In this document: in pieces, positions 7,149-20,600 of the stretch | Position numbering within the stretch: position 1 is the stretch's first letter | Layout of the letters: each line of letters begins with the position of its first letter | From: Pseudomonadota bacterium | GTDB taxonomy: Bacteria > Pseudomonadota > Gammaproteobacteria > Burkholderiales > Rhodocyclaceae | Reading direction: 5' to 3' | Assembly: GCA_018241665.1 (NCBI GenBank) | Contig: JAFEDK010000026.1 | Location: 62,001 to 126,000 of the forward strand | DNA length: 64,000 nt | Position numbers and translations under genes: made by a program | Notes under the pieces: generated by a model | Told to the model about the DNA's origin: nothing | The model's input: the letters and a program-made list of their open reading frames with translations, nothing else | Database searches by the model: none

Positions 7149-8408
7149 TCACAGCGCCCAGGAATACCCCACCGTCAGCACGTCCTGGCTCATGCGCAGG
7201 TCGGCCTCGCCGCCGCCGAAGCTGGCGGGGATGGAACCGGAACCCGACACCGTGGTCCGGGGCACCCGGGTGTAGGCCACGCTCCACTCGCCGCCGGGCG
7301 CGCTCTTGAAACTGGCGCCGAGGCTGTAATGGTTGCGCACCACGCCGGGGGCGAGGATGTTAACAAAAGTCTGGTTGCTCGGCACCGCCTGCTGGTTGCG
7401 GCTCACGCCGGCGCGCAGGGTCAGGCGTTCGTCCGCCTTGTAGATGGCCCCGAGCTTCACGGTGGACACGTCGCGCCAGCCGAAGCCTGCACCATTGTCA
7501 GCCCCTAGCTGGCCGCCACTGAACAGCACCGACAGCGGATTGCCGACCGCCTTCACGCTGCTGTACTCGATGCGCTGCCAGTCCGCCGCCAGCGTCAGTG
7601 CCGGCAAGGCCTGCCAGGCCACGCCGACGCCGTAGTTGGCCGGCACGTCGAAGCCGCCACCGCCTTCAAAAAGACCCTTGTAGCGGCCGAGTTCGCCGGT
7701 CTCGATGCGCGACGACCAGCTGGCGCCGAGCTTGACGCTCGGCAGCACCTCGCCGATCCAGCCCAGCTTGATGCCGACGCCGGTGGAGCTGTCATGACCG
7801 CGGTCGGTCACCGAGCCCGGATTGGACGAGGTCATCGGATTGTCGAAGGCGCCGAGCCCGCGCGCCGCGAAGCGCTGGTAGGCAAAGGTCACCGCGGCGC
7901 CAATGGACTGCGTGGGAGTCAGCTTGTAGGCGACGGAGGGCGTGATGAACAGCTGGGACAGATCGACGCCGGTGCGGCCGGTGGAGCCAAAGGCACCGAA
8001 GGGGTTGCGGCCGTAATCGGTGTTCATGCCACCGTTGCCATAGACCGCGACGCCCCAGCCCAGGTTGGGCGACAACTGGCGCGCGTAGCCGAATTCGGGA
8101 ATCAGGAAGTTGTTGCTGTCGTTGGCGCTGAAGTCACCATTGGCGCCATAACCATTGCCGCGGATCGAAGCCCCACGGTCGGGCCGGAACACGGACACGC
8201 CGAGGTCGAGGCGGTCGCCCACCAGTGCCGTGCCGGCCGGGTTGGCCGCGGCAGCCAGGCCGTCCTGCGGCAGGGCGATGGAAACACCGGCAACACCCTG
8301 GGCGCGTACGCCATAACCGTGGGAGAAATAACCGTTGGTGGCCGACGCGGCAAAGGGCCACGCCGCGGCCGCCAGACTGGCGGCCAGAAGAGTCTTGCGC
8401 AAGTTCAT
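7149..8408 (-). CDS. FadL/OmpP1/TodX family outer-membrane transport protein
   Basis: 419 residues from the ATG at 8408. A Sec signal peptide (MNLRKTLLAASLAAAAWPFAASA) precedes TNGYFSHGYG and GVAGVSIALPQDGLAAAANPA, the conserved N-terminal hatch of FadL-type channels. The rest has alternating aromatic beta-strand patterns and ends LTVGYSWAL, with the terminal hydrophobic residue usual for outer-membrane barrels. FadL homologues pass hydrophobic compounds such as long-chain fatty acids or aromatics across the outer membrane. It lies 49 bp after the small XRE gene on the same strand; no substrate can be deduced. Confidence 0.92.
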   Translation of the reverse strand: MNLRKTLLAASLAAAAWPFAASATNGYFSHGYGVRAQGVAGVSIALPQDGLAAAANPAGTALVGDRLDLGVSVFRPDRGASIRGNGYGANGDFSANDSNNFLIPEFGYARQLSPNLGWGVAVYGNGGMNTDYGRNPFGAFGSTGRTGVDLSQLFITPSVAYKLTPTQSIGAAVTFAYQRFAARGLGAFDNPMTSSNPGSVTDRGHDSSTGVGIKLGWIGEVLPSVKLGASWSSRIETGELGRYKGLFEGGGGFDVPANYGVGVAWQALPALTLAADWQRIEYSSVKAVGNPLSVLFSGGQLGADNGAGFGWRDVSTVKLGAIYKADERLTLRAGVSRNQQAVPSNQTFVNILAPGVVRNHYSLGASFKSAPGGEWSVAYTRVPRTTVSGSGSIPASFGGGEADLRMSQDVLTVGYSWAL

Positions 8409-8457
8409 GATTTTGTTTTTCTGTAGAAACGACTGTCGATCCACCTGCCCGCCCAGT

Positions 8458-8694
8458 TCATGGGCGGCGGATTTCTGCTTTCTCGGAATGCTCGATCAGG
8501 GACGCGGCACTGATACCAAACGCCGAAGCGACCTTGAGCACGGTCGCCAGCGACGGCACCGCATTGCCCCGCTCGACCTCGCCGGCGTAGGAGCGGCTGA
8601 GGCCGGCCCGGTCAGCGAAGACCTCCTGGGACCAGCCCCGCTCCTCCCGCAACTGGCGGACGGCCAGGCCAAAGCGGCGGGTCAGCGCGGCCAT
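8458..8694 (-). CDS. Small XRE-family helix-turn-helix regulator overlapping cysE
   Basis: 78 residues beginning [19 protein letters not shown]. The HTH reads WSQEVFADRAGLSRSYAGEVERG, matching the XRE/Cro fold (SQExxAxxAGLsrsyis.iErG), with VPSLATVLKVASAFGIS after it. The start at 8694 lies inside the last 13 bases of cysE, so the gene is probably coupled to cysK-cysE translation. It is a single DNA-binding domain with no obvious sensor. Co-transcription with cysteine biosynthesis makes a sulfur-responsive or autoregulatory role plausible but unproven. Confidence 0.85.
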   Translation of the reverse strand: MAALTRRFGLAVRQLREERGWSQEVFADRAGLSRSYAGEVERGNAVPSLATVLKVASAFGISAASLIEHSEKAEIRRP

Positions 8695-9655
8695 GGGGCG
8701 GACCGCTCCTGGCCGGCAACCGCATGCTGCAGGCCGGCCTGGGTGATGTGACTGCCCGGCGGCACGCTGTGGGTCAGCCACACATTGCCACCGATGCTGG
8801 AGCCCTCGCCGATAGTGATGCGGCCGAGGATGGTGGCCCCGGCGTAGATCACCACGTCGTCCTCGATGACCGGATGGCGCGGCTGGCCCTTTTCGAGGCT
8901 GCCGTCCGCACCGACCGGGAAACGCTTGGCTCCGAGCGTGACGGCCTGGTACAGCCGGACCCGGTTGCCGATCACCGCCGTCTCGCCGATCACCACGCCG
9001 GTGCCGTGGTCGATGAAGAAACTGTGGCCGATCTCGGCGCCTGGGTGGATGTCGATGCCGGTGGCCGAATGGGCCAGCTCGGCGACGATGCGCGCAATGA
9101 GCGGCACGCCGAGCGAATACAGGCGATGGGCGATGCGATGGTGGATGACGGCCAGGATGCCCGGGTAGCACAACACCACCTCGTCTACGCTGCGGGCAGC
9201 CGGGTCGCCGAGGAAGGCGGCTTCCACATCGGTATCGAGCAAGGCGCGGGTGGCCGGCAGCGTCGCCGCGAACTCACGGATCACATGGGTGGCCTGGCGG
9301 CGGATAGCCTGTTCGTCCACGTCGCCGTGGCGGGCCTGGTAGGCCAGCTCCAGGCGCACCTGCTCGAGCAGCCCGTGCAGCGCAGCGTCCAGCGTGTAGC
9401 CGACGTAGTAGTCCTCGCTCTCCTGGCGCAGGTCGGCCGGGCCGAGGCGCATCGGGAACAGCGCCCCACACAGCTGCCCGACCACCGTGGCCAGCGCGTC
9501 CCGGGAGGGAAACTCGCGGCCGCCGGCCTCGCGGCTGCGGCCCTGGGCCTCGCGCCAGCGGTCGCGCACGGCCCGCAGGCCGCCGACCACCGCGTTGAGA
9601 TCCCAGTGCTCGGCCGCGACGGACTCGGCGTGCGTGCTCACGGGCTCGCGCCAGT

Positions 9656-9659
<4 letters not shown>
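8682..9659 (-). CDS. cysE: Serine O-acetyltransferase
   Basis: 325 residues. The N-terminal helical domain (about 50-195) includes [17 protein letters not shown]. It is followed by a left-handed beta-helix (about 200-300) with hexapeptide repeats and the signatures [18 protein letters not shown] and [11 protein letters not shown]. The enzyme makes O-acetylserine from serine and acetyl-CoA, the first committed step of cysteine synthesis. It resembles the longer EpsC/plant-like branch rather than E. coli CysE (about 270 residues). Its ATG overlaps the cysK stop (ATGA at 9656-9659), and the xre gene overlaps its 3' end. Cytoplasmic; may form the cysteine synthase complex with the adjacent gene product. 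Confidence 0.95.
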
Positions 9660-10633
<974 letters not shown>

Positions 10634-10692
10634 GGGAATCTCCTTGGATCATTCGGTTCGGGTAGGTGAATGTCTTTGCTGCATTGCGGAGC

Positions 10693-10745
10693 ACACTACG
10701 CCCACCGATCCGGGCAGCGAACCAACAATAATTCAGTAGGTTTGC
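10693..10745 (-). promoter_or_regulatory. Sulfur-type operator/promoter of cysK
   Basis: On the minus strand: TTGCAAA (GCAAA at 10745-10741), 15 nt, TTGGTT (10725-10720), 21 nt, then TAGTGT (10698-10693) at the -10 position. There is no good -35 hexamer at 17 nt spacing, which fits activator dependence. The TTGGTTCG core is shared with the araC and sbp sites. Confidence 0.6.
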
Positions 10746-10788
10746 AACTCAAATCGAATAAGCTTTTCGTTGTTCTGGATATGCGGAT

Positions 10789-11475
10789 TCAGTGGGACAG
10801 CTCGGTGAACACGTCCCAGTTGAAGCGGGTGCGGTGGCGCAAACGGGCCAAGGCCCCGCGCTTGCCACGGTTGGTGATCTTGCCGTCGTCGATGCTGCCG
10901 AGCGGCAGGCCGGTGTAGGAATCGCGCAGCGCGTTGAGCAGCGCCAGCCCCTGCGGCCAGGGGCCATGCCCCGATTCGATGTTGATATGCCCGGCCAGCC
11001 CGACGTCGATGAACAGGCTGCCCCAGCAGTCCGCCCAGTGGGCCGTCTGCTCGATACTGGCCCAGGGGTCGTCACGGCTCGCCACGACCATGCTCGGCAC
11101 GCCGATCGGCGAGGTCGGGATCCACTCGGCCAACCCGCTTCTACAGGTGATGTCGCGTGGGTCGCGCAGGCCGAAGGCAGTGAAGCGGTCGGGTTCCGGC
11201 GGCGCCACCAGCAGCAGGCCAGCCACCCTCTCCGGGCGATCTGCCGCCGCCACGATCGAGGCGAGACAGCCATAACTGTGGGCAACCAGCCACACCACAC
11301 CGGCAGCCTCGTCGATCTCGCGCCGCACTTCGGTGGCCCAGCGGGCCAGTACGGGTACATCCCAGTCGATGTGGCGCACCCGGCGCACATCAGGCAGTTG
11401 TTCTTCCAGCCAGGTTTGCCAGTGCCCTGGGCCGCTATTGTTGAGTCCGGGAACGATCAGGGTGGTTTGCAGCAC
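10789..11475 (-). CDS. RBBP9/YdeN-family alpha/beta hydrolase
   Basis: 228 residues with a GTG start. The opening TTLIVPGLNNSGPGHWQTWLE is the signature of the RBBP9/YdeN serine hydrolase family. The nucleophile elbow is VAHSYGC (serine 67), and the aspartate (SRDDPWAS) and histidine (AGHINIESGHGPW) follow in order. A cytoplasmic esterase-like enzyme of unknown substrate. In some betaproteobacteria such a gene lies beside sulfate/sulfonate genes. Here it is 116 bp downstream of sbp but separated from it by a strong terminator, so it is probably transcribed on its own. Confidence 0.88.
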   Translation of the reverse strand: MLQTTLIVPGLNNSGPGHWQTWLEEQLPDVRRVRHIDWDVPVLARWATEVRREIDEAAGVVWLVAHSYGCLASIVAAADRPERVAGLLLVAPPEPDRFTAFGLRDPRDITCRSGLAEWIPTSPIGVPSMVVASRDDPWASIEQTAHWADCWGSLFIDVGLAGHINIESGHGPWPQGLALLNALRDSYTGLPLGSIDDGKITNRGKRGALARLRHRTRFNWDVFTELSH

Positions 11476-11516
11476 GCGAACGCTCCTGCGAAAGGCGGTC
11501 TTGCGGCGCCTTGATG

Positions 11517-11546
11517 AAAAAAACGCCAGGCTTTGGGGGCCTGGCG
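11517..11546 (-). terminator. Rho-independent terminator after sbp
   Basis: On the minus strand a hairpin with stem CGCCAGG/CCTGGCG (11524-11546) is followed by seven T residues (11523-11517). It lies 46 bp past the sbp stop and upstream of the hydrolase gene, so it should end the sbp transcript. Confidence 0.9.
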
Positions 11547-11591
11547 CGGTTCCGGTGTCTTCCGGCCGGAGGGCCGGAATGCCCTCGCCTG

Positions 11592-12599
11592 TTACTTGAT
11601 GCTGATCTGGTCGAACACGCCGCCGTCGGCGAAGTGGGTCTTCTGGGCCTTGGTCCAGCCACCGAAGACTTCGTCGATCTTGAACAGCTTGACCGGGGCG
11701 AACTGCTTGGCGTACTTCGCAGCCACCTTGGCATCGGTCGGGCGGTAGTAGTTCTTGCCGGCGATTTCCTGGCCTTCCGGCGAGTACAGGTACTTCAGGT
11801 ACTCCTCGGCGACCTTGCGGGTGCCGCGCTTGTCGACGACCTTGTCGACCACGGAAACCGGAGGCTCAGCCAGGATGGAGATGGACGGCGTGACGATGTC
11901 GAACTTGTCCGGACCGAGCTCCTTGACGGCCAGGTAGGCTTCGTTTTCCCAGGCGATCAGCACGTCGCCGATACCGCGCTCGGCAAAGGTGGTGGTCGCG
12001 CCACGGGCGCCGGAATCCAGCACCTTCACGTTGCCGTAGATCTTCTTGACGAAGTCCTTGGCGGTGGCGTCGGTACCAGCCGGCTGCTTGAGGGCGTAGC
12101 CCCAGGCGGCCAGGTAGTTCCAGCGGGCGCCGCCGGAGGTCTTCGGATTCGGGGTGATCACCTCGATGCCGGGCTTGGCCAGGTCGTTCCAGTCCTTGAT
12201 CTTCTTCGGGTTGCCCTTGCGGACCAGGAAGACGATGGTGGAGGTATAGGGGGAAGCGTTGTGCGGCAGGCGCTTCTGCCAGTCGGCCGGGACCAGCTTG
12301 CCGTTTTCGTTGAGGGCGTCGATGTCGGCGGCCAGGGCCAGGGTCACCACGTCGGCCTCGAGGCCGTCAATCACCGAACGGGCCTGCTTGCCGGAACCAC
12401 CGTGGGAAGCCTTGACGGTCACGTCTTCCTTGTTCTTGGCCTTCCAGTACTTGGCGAAGGCGGCGTTGTAATCCTGGTAAAGCTCACGGGTCGGGTCATA
12501 GGAAACGTTCAGCAGCGTGACGTCGGCGTGAGCCAGGCTGGAGAGGCCGAGAACGAGGGCGAGAGACAACAGCGAACGGCGGGCGATGCGCGATTTCAT
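11592..12599 (-). CDS. sbp: Periplasmic sulfate/thiosulfate-binding protein
   Basis: 335 residues with a 25-residue Sec signal ending SLAHA-D. The mature start [19 protein letters not shown], the [22 protein letters not shown] segment and [20 protein letters not shown] are classic for Sbp/CysP proteins, whose helix dipoles and Ser/Gly amides bind sulfate. No CysTWA partner genes are in the window, so the membrane components must be encoded elsewhere. Expression is likely from the sulfur-type operator at 12634-12681, and a terminator follows the gene. Length matches the family norm. Confidence 0.95.
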   Translation of the reverse strand: MKSRIARRSLLSLALVLGLSSLAHADVTLLNVSYDPTRELYQDYNAAFAKYWKAKNKEDVTVKASHGGSGKQARSVIDGLEADVVTLALAADIDALNENGKLVPADWQKRLPHNASPYTSTIVFLVRKGNPKKIKDWNDLAKPGIEVITPNPKTSGGARWNYLAAWGYALKQPAGTDATAKDFVKKIYGNVKVLDSGARGATTTFAERGIGDVLIAWENEAYLAVKELGPDKFDIVTPSISILAEPPVSVVDKVVDKRGTRKVAEEYLKYLYSPEGQEIAGKNYYRPTDAKVAAKYAKQFAPVKLFKIDEVFGGWTKAQKTHFADGGVFDQISIK

Positions 12600-12633
12600 T
12601 GGGCTTCCTATTAACTAACGATGAGTGAAACCG

Positions 12634-12681
12634 AGTCTAGAGACGAAGATTCGAATGGCGAACCAAGAAAAATTCGTTTGC
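12634..12681 (-). promoter_or_regulatory. Sulfur-type operator/promoter of sbp
   Basis: On the minus strand: ATAAGCAAA (GCAAA at 12681-12677), 10 nt, TTGGTT (12666-12661), 21 nt, TAGACT (12639-12634). The best -10 match of the four sites. The leader from the predicted start to the sbp ATG would be about 28 nt. Confidence 0.62.
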
Positions 12682-12745
12682 TTATTCCTGCCGCGGTGAA
12701 TTTCTATTCAGCTTTTCACCGCAGCAGGCGTGCGTCCGCTCAGCT

Positions 12746-14215
12746 TCAGCGGGACGCGCTGGCCTGGCCGATGGCGGTACGCAGGTCGTTCAGGGTGACG
12801 ACGCGCGGGCCATGCAGCGCGGCGATCTGCTCCACGTCCAGCCCGAGCTTGCGGATGTTGTCGTAGAGGTTCACCGAGTACGGGTTGGGGCTGCTCGGCG
12901 GCGGCACATTGGCAGCCGTCGGCGTGTAGGCGTCGGCCTCGATGAGGATCTTCTCGGCGGGCAGGTAGATCAGTGCGAAGGCGTCGCTGTGGCCACTGCC
13001 GGCAATGCTGTGGATCTCGATGCGGCGCTTGCCGTCGGTCAGCACACGCTTGCCCTCCACGGCCGCAAACTGGGCGCCCTTGCGGGACTTGGCCAGGCTG
13101 TCCGGGTTGATGCTGCGCTGCGCGCCCCAGATCTTGCGGTAGTAGGCCACGTTGGCGGCCGGCGTGACGATGGTCGCGCCTTCATTGACGAAGGTGCGCA
13201 GGCCGCCGGAATGGTCGAAGTGGGCGTGGGTGTTGACCAGGAACTTGATCGGCTTGCCGGGGATGGCTTCCTTGACCTTGGCGATCACGGCCTGGGAGCG
13301 CTCCTCGTTCAGCGGCGCCTCGACCACCACCACGTGATCCTTCTGCTCGATGGCCACGCTGTGGTGGGTGCCACCGGTCAGGTAGAGCACGCCTTCGGCG
13401 AGCTTGGTCACGGTTACCGTCGGCACGGCGGGGTTGGCACCCGCCACCTCGGCCGGCACGGGCAGGTCGACCGCCGGGTTGGCCTTCACGTCGGTGATCT
13501 GCAGGTCGAGCACCGGGTAACCGCCCTGCAGGCGCTCGATCTGCGACGGGAAGTACAGGTTGCCGAAGTTGCGGTAGCCGAAGAAGCGGGTCTCGACGAG
13601 GGTGTCGCCGAGCACCGGGTTGTCGATCCAGGTGCGCACCTTCACCACCTGGTTGGCGGCGTTGATGATGCCGACGAAGCGGTAGTGGCCGTCGACGGTG
13701 AAGCTCACCTCGGCCTCGCCGGCCTTGACCACGCTCTTGGCATGGTTGGCCTGCGCCGCGCGCAGGAAGCCCTGCGGCGTAGACCAGATCTCGGCCAGCC
13801 GCTCGGCGAGCGCGGTAGGCTGCGGCGTCGGCGCCGGATTGGCGGCATTGCCGGTGGGCAGGTTCCAGGCGTGGGTGCCGCTGACGTACTGGTCGACCTT
13901 CTGCTCGACGGGAGCCGGACGCACGCGGCCCGGTTCGATGGTCTGGCGGCGGGTGATCTGCACGCGCGCGCTGGCGCTGTCGTAGTTGAAATCGGCGGCG
14001 TAGCGGCTCACGTCGAAACGCGGCCAGGCCAGCGTGGGATTCGGCGCCTGGCCGAACTGGAACCACTGGCCGGTCCCACTGACGGAGAGGGAATGGGTGT
14101 CGGCCGCATTCAGGGCCTTGACGGCACCTTCCAGGCTTTGTGCCGCCGCCGGCATGCTGGCGGCGAGAGACAGGGCTGCAGTGACACCGATGACGGGAAG
14201 TACGACCTTGCGCAT
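12746..14215 (-). CDS. Exported metallo-beta-lactamase-fold hydrolase
   Basis: 489 residues. A signal peptide occupies 1-26 (ending AAAQ). About 240 residues with no recognised motif follow, including repeated beta-strand-like segments (QVVKVRTWIDNPVLGDTLVET). A metallo-beta-lactamase domain begins near 270, with zinc ligands in NTHAHFDHSGG (H330, H332, D334, H335), and later GSGHSDAF and ADAYTP. The product should be a periplasmic or secreted zinc hydrolase. Substrate unknown; such proteins include quorum-lactone, sulfatase-like and glyoxalase-II-like enzymes. It is monocistronic, between sbp and a small unknown gene, all on the minus strand. Confidence 0.85.
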   Translation of the reverse strand: MRKVVLPVIGVTAALSLAASMPAAAQSLEGAVKALNAADTHSLSVSGTGQWFQFGQAPNPTLAWPRFDVSRYAADFNYDSASARVQITRRQTIEPGRVRPAPVEQKVDQYVSGTHAWNLPTGNAANPAPTPQPTALAERLAEIWSTPQGFLRAAQANHAKSVVKAGEAEVSFTVDGHYRFVGIINAANQVVKVRTWIDNPVLGDTLVETRFFGYRNFGNLYFPSQIERLQGGYPVLDLQITDVKANPAVDLPVPAEVAGANPAVPTVTVTKLAEGVLYLTGGTHHSVAIEQKDHVVVVEAPLNEERSQAVIAKVKEAIPGKPIKFLVNTHAHFDHSGGLRTFVNEGATIVTPAANVAYYRKIWGAQRSINPDSLAKSRKGAQFAAVEGKRVLTDGKRRIEIHSIAGSGHSDAFALIYLPAEKILIEADAYTPTAANVPPPSSPNPYSVNLYDNIRKLGLDVEQIAALHGPRVVTLNDLRTAIGQASASR

Positions 14216-14390
14216 GAAACCCCCTGAACATTGGCCCGCAAGCGGGCCTTATCGAGTGAATGATGTCCAGGCTTCGGCAAGAACCATACCCAGCGCTGCT
14301 TCCTGGCCGGGCGGGGTGTAGTGGAGCGTTGTTTCTTCAGGGGTTTCCGGCCCGTTCTGCAAGCTGAGCGCAAGCTTGGGCAGAAAGGAG

Positions 14391-14427
14391 CACGGGCTGC
14401 CGGATGTTTCGCATCCAGCAGCCCGTG
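14391..14427 (-). terminator. Probable hairpin terminator after the 14484-14894 gene
   Basis: A strong hairpin: outer stem CACGGGCTGC/GCAGCCCGTG and inner stem GGATG/CATCC around TTTCG. In the minus direction it is followed by CTCCTTTCT, a weak T-rich tail. It lies 56 bp after the stop of the small gene, so it may end the metY-metX transcript. Confidence 0.5.
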
Positions 14428-14483
14428 ATGGAATTACAGCAGGCAATGGGGAATTCCGGGCAGTGGGCGCCGGAACCCGGAAA

Positions 14484-14894
14484 TCAGATCTCGAACCAGC
14501 CCGGCAAGGCGCGGCGGTAGCGGCGGACCTCGACGAGGGTCGTCGGCACCAGGTCGGTGATGATCTGCCACAGGCGCTCGCGGCCCTGCCGCGGCGAGCC
14601 GACGGCGGCGGTGTTGAGGGTTTCCCAGGCGTGCCAGTCGACGTGCTCCATCTCTTCCTTGTCCGCCTCCGGCATGTCGCGGGCGCTGACGCGCATCACC
14701 TCCAGGCACTCGACGATCTTCTCGTGCAGGGACGGCGAGGCGAACAGGGACTCCCGGTCCCGCCCGGCGGCGCAGCGAACGATCGCCACGCCGGCGTCGT
14801 GCAGGTTTCCGAGCAGCGCACTGCGCAACACGGCATTGCCGACCTGGAGGGGCGTTGCCGCATTTTCACGGCGGGGAACGGGAGAATTGCTCAT
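14484..14894 (-). CDS. Hypothetical protein downstream of metX
   Basis: 136 residues, soluble and rich in charged residues, with no family I recognise. Visible blocks are VGNAVLRSALLGNLHDAGVAIVRC, LHEKIVECLEVMRVSARDM and the C-terminal basic TTLVEVRRYRRALPGWFEI. It has no signal or membrane segment. It starts 51 bp after the metX stop on the same strand and is followed by a hairpin, so it probably belongs to the metY-metX unit. The strand bias and normal codon pattern support a real gene, but function is unknown. Confidence 0.65.
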   Translation of the reverse strand: MSNSPVPRRENAATPLQVGNAVLRSALLGNLHDAGVAIVRCAAGRDRESLFASPSLHEKIVECLEVMRVSARDMPEADKEEMEHVDWHAWETLNTAAVGSPRQGRERLWQIITDLVPTTLVEVRRYRRALPGWFEI

Positions 14895-14945
14895 GTCGAT
14901 CTTTCCAGTAATACAGCCGGACCAGCCGGGGCCCGCATTCTCGTC

Positions 14946-17603
<2,658 letters not shown>

Positions 17604-17667
17604 AAGCCCGCGCTGGATTGCATTCCATGCTCACACCACTCGCCACGCCCCCACATGAAGCACCGCG

Positions 17668-20600
17668 TCAGCCCTGCCAGGGCTGGGCCGGTGATCCACT
17701 CCAGGCGGTCTGGGCCGGCAGGCTTTCCCCTTTCATGACCAGGGTCAGCGGCCCGAGCCGCACACCATCGCCGATCCGGGTGTCGTAGAGCACGGTGCCA
17801 CGCACACCGACCGTCACCTGGGCCCCGATGTCGATACGGCCGATCTTCATGATGCGGTCTTCAAACAGGTGGGTCTGCGGCCCCGACCAGGCATTCAGCT
17901 CGGCCTGGTCGCCGATCGTCACACAGTCGAACTCGGTGATGTCGGTGGTATCCATATACACGCCGCGCCCGGTGCGCACGCCAATCAGGCGCAGCACCAC
18001 CGGCAGCATCGGCGTGCCGCGCAGGTATTCGAGGAAGTTGGGCACGGCAATGGATTCATAAACGCTGGTGACCGCCTCGCTGACCCACACGAAAGGCGTC
18101 CACATGGGGATCGCCCGCGGGCGGTAGCGACCGATCAGCAGCCACTTGAGCAGCACCACCAGCAGATAGCCCCCGATGCCGTAGCAGATCCCCGCCAGGC
18201 TCAGCTGCCAGGACAGCTTGAACCAGTTCTCGTCGGCGGCGGCCGGCATGGCGGCGAGCACGATCACGTAGCCAACACCGATGATCAGGGACAGCGGGAT
18301 CAGGATGCGCGCCGCCTCGACGATGCCGCGGCCGATGCGCCGCCAGATGGACGGGCGGAAGGTAAGCGCATCCGGGAAGCCCATCACCTCTTCGCGGGAT
18401 GGCAGCTCCAGCGCCGGCGAGCCGAGCCAGGTCTGGCCGGAGGCCATCCTCTCGGTGGCAGGCGCCTTCGACTGCACGCCGAGCAGCACGCCCGGCGGCA
18501 GCGTGGTGCCGTCCGGCACGTAGGCGCCATTGCCAACGAAGCTGCGCTGGCCGATCACCGTGTTGTCCACGGACATCCAGCCGGCGTCGATCTTCTCGTC
18601 GCCGAGCATTACCGCGTCGGCGATGAAGGCCTCGTCACCAAGGGTCAGCATGTCCGGCACGATGCCCATTGCGGTGGAGATTTCCGCGTCACGACCGATC
18701 TTGGCGCCGAGCAGGCGATACCACACCGGTGCGTAGATCGTCGCATACACCCCGTGCAGCACGTTGAGGCTGGCCACCTGGATCTGGTTGGCCAGCCATT
18801 TTCGGCAATACACGTTGCCATGCACCGGCCAGGTGCCCGGCAGCAGGCGCGGCAGCACCAGCCAGCGGATGGCAGCGGCGATCAGCGCCGTGCTGATGAC
18901 CAGCACGCAACTGGCCGGCAGTGCCAGCACCGTATAGCGCAGTACGGCCCACAGGTAACCGTGGGCACCGGCCGCCGCCGGATCGAAGGCCCCGTCGTCG
19001 AGGGCATCGATCAGCACGAAGGTCGGGAAGATCGGCAGGAAGAACAGCAAGGCCGTCAGCGCCGCCCCCAGGCCGAAGAAGACTGCTTCCAGCTGCCGGC
19101 GCAAGGCACTGACCGGGGGCCTGGCCAGCCTCTCCTTCTCGCCCAGGTGGCGCACGTAACGGGCCGGCGATCCGTCCCAGACCTCCCGCTCGCCGATCCG
19201 CCCGCCCCTCGGCAAGGCTGCCAGGCCTTCGATGCGACCAAAGGGTGCAATCGCGGTATCGTCTTCCAGCACGGCGTAGGAGCCGACATTGCTTTCGGCC
19301 CCGATGTCGATGGCACCGACGATCAGCTCCCCACCCTCGACCCGTACGTTCTCCAGGTTGACCTGGGAGCCGATACTGGCACCGTCGCCGATCGACAGTA
19401 GCCAGGGCTGGCGGATCGTCACCGAGCCGATCACCACATCCCGGCCGATACGCGCCCCGAGGGCCCGCAGATAGCCGCAATACAGGGATGAGCCGGACAG
19501 CAGATAGGCCGGCGCGGTCTGCTGCAACCGGTCGGCCAGCCACCAGCGGAAATAGGTGGGGCCCCACAGGGGATAGCGGCCAGGGCGGATGCCGAGCAGC
19601 AAGGTCCGGCTACTGAGCACGGCCGCACCGAAATTGACCAGATAGGTGCCGAGGAAAACCAGCATCGACGCCCCCATCGCGCGCCACACGCTGTCCCCCG
19701 GATCACCGGTGAAGAAGTGGTAGGTGAAGAACGGCGCCAGCCAGTTGAGGATGTGCAGACCGATCATGAACGGCAGCGTCACTGCCTGCGCAAGACCGCA
19801 CAGCAGGCGCCGCAGCGGGGGCACCTGCACATAGGATCGGGCACGGGTGGCCGTCTGGTGGCGAGCCCCCTCCTCCATCGCAACCGCGATGTCGGCCACC
19901 CGCCTCTGGCAATAAACGTCCCGTACGGTCATTCCGGCGAAGCGCGGATCTGTCCGCAGTGCCGACACCAGTCGCGCGGCCAGCAAGGAGTGACCGCCGA
20001 GGTCGTTGAAGAAATCGCTGTCCCGGCGAATAGCCAGCCCCGGAAAAAGCCGGGCCAGACCGGCGAACAGCGCGGCTTCGGCCTCGCCGACCGGCTGCTC
20101 GGACTCCGCAGCAGTAGCCGGCACGCTCATCGGCAAGGCACGCAGGGCCTTGCGGTCGATCTTGCCGGAAGTCAGTCGGGGAATCACCTCGATCAGTTCG
20201 AAGTGGCTGGGCACCATATAGGGCGGCAAGGTCTCGCGCAGATGGGCGCGCAAGGCGGCGACCTCCAGCCGCTCGATGTCCGCCGCCATGATATAGGCGA
20301 CCAGTTGCTCGACCTCGCCGACCGGCTTCAGCACCACGGCCGCCGTCGCATTGACGAGCCGGCGCGTCAGGGCTGCCTCGATCTCACCCAGTTCGACCCG
20401 GAAGCCGCGCACCTTGACCTGGTCGTCGGCCCGTCCCAGGCACTCCACCCGCCCCTCCGCGTCGATGCGCGCCAGATCGCCGGTCCGGTAGAGGCTTGCT
20501 TCATGGGCCGCCTCCGCCCACGGATTGGCCCTGAACTTCTCGCTGGTCAACTCGGGGCGCCCCAGATAGCCATTCGCCACCCCGGGGCCAAAGATGCACA

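Noticed and set aside
12812-14227. 471-codon plus-strand open frame over the metallo-hydrolase
   Set aside because: Antisense shadow; the minus strand carries a signal peptide and zinc motif.
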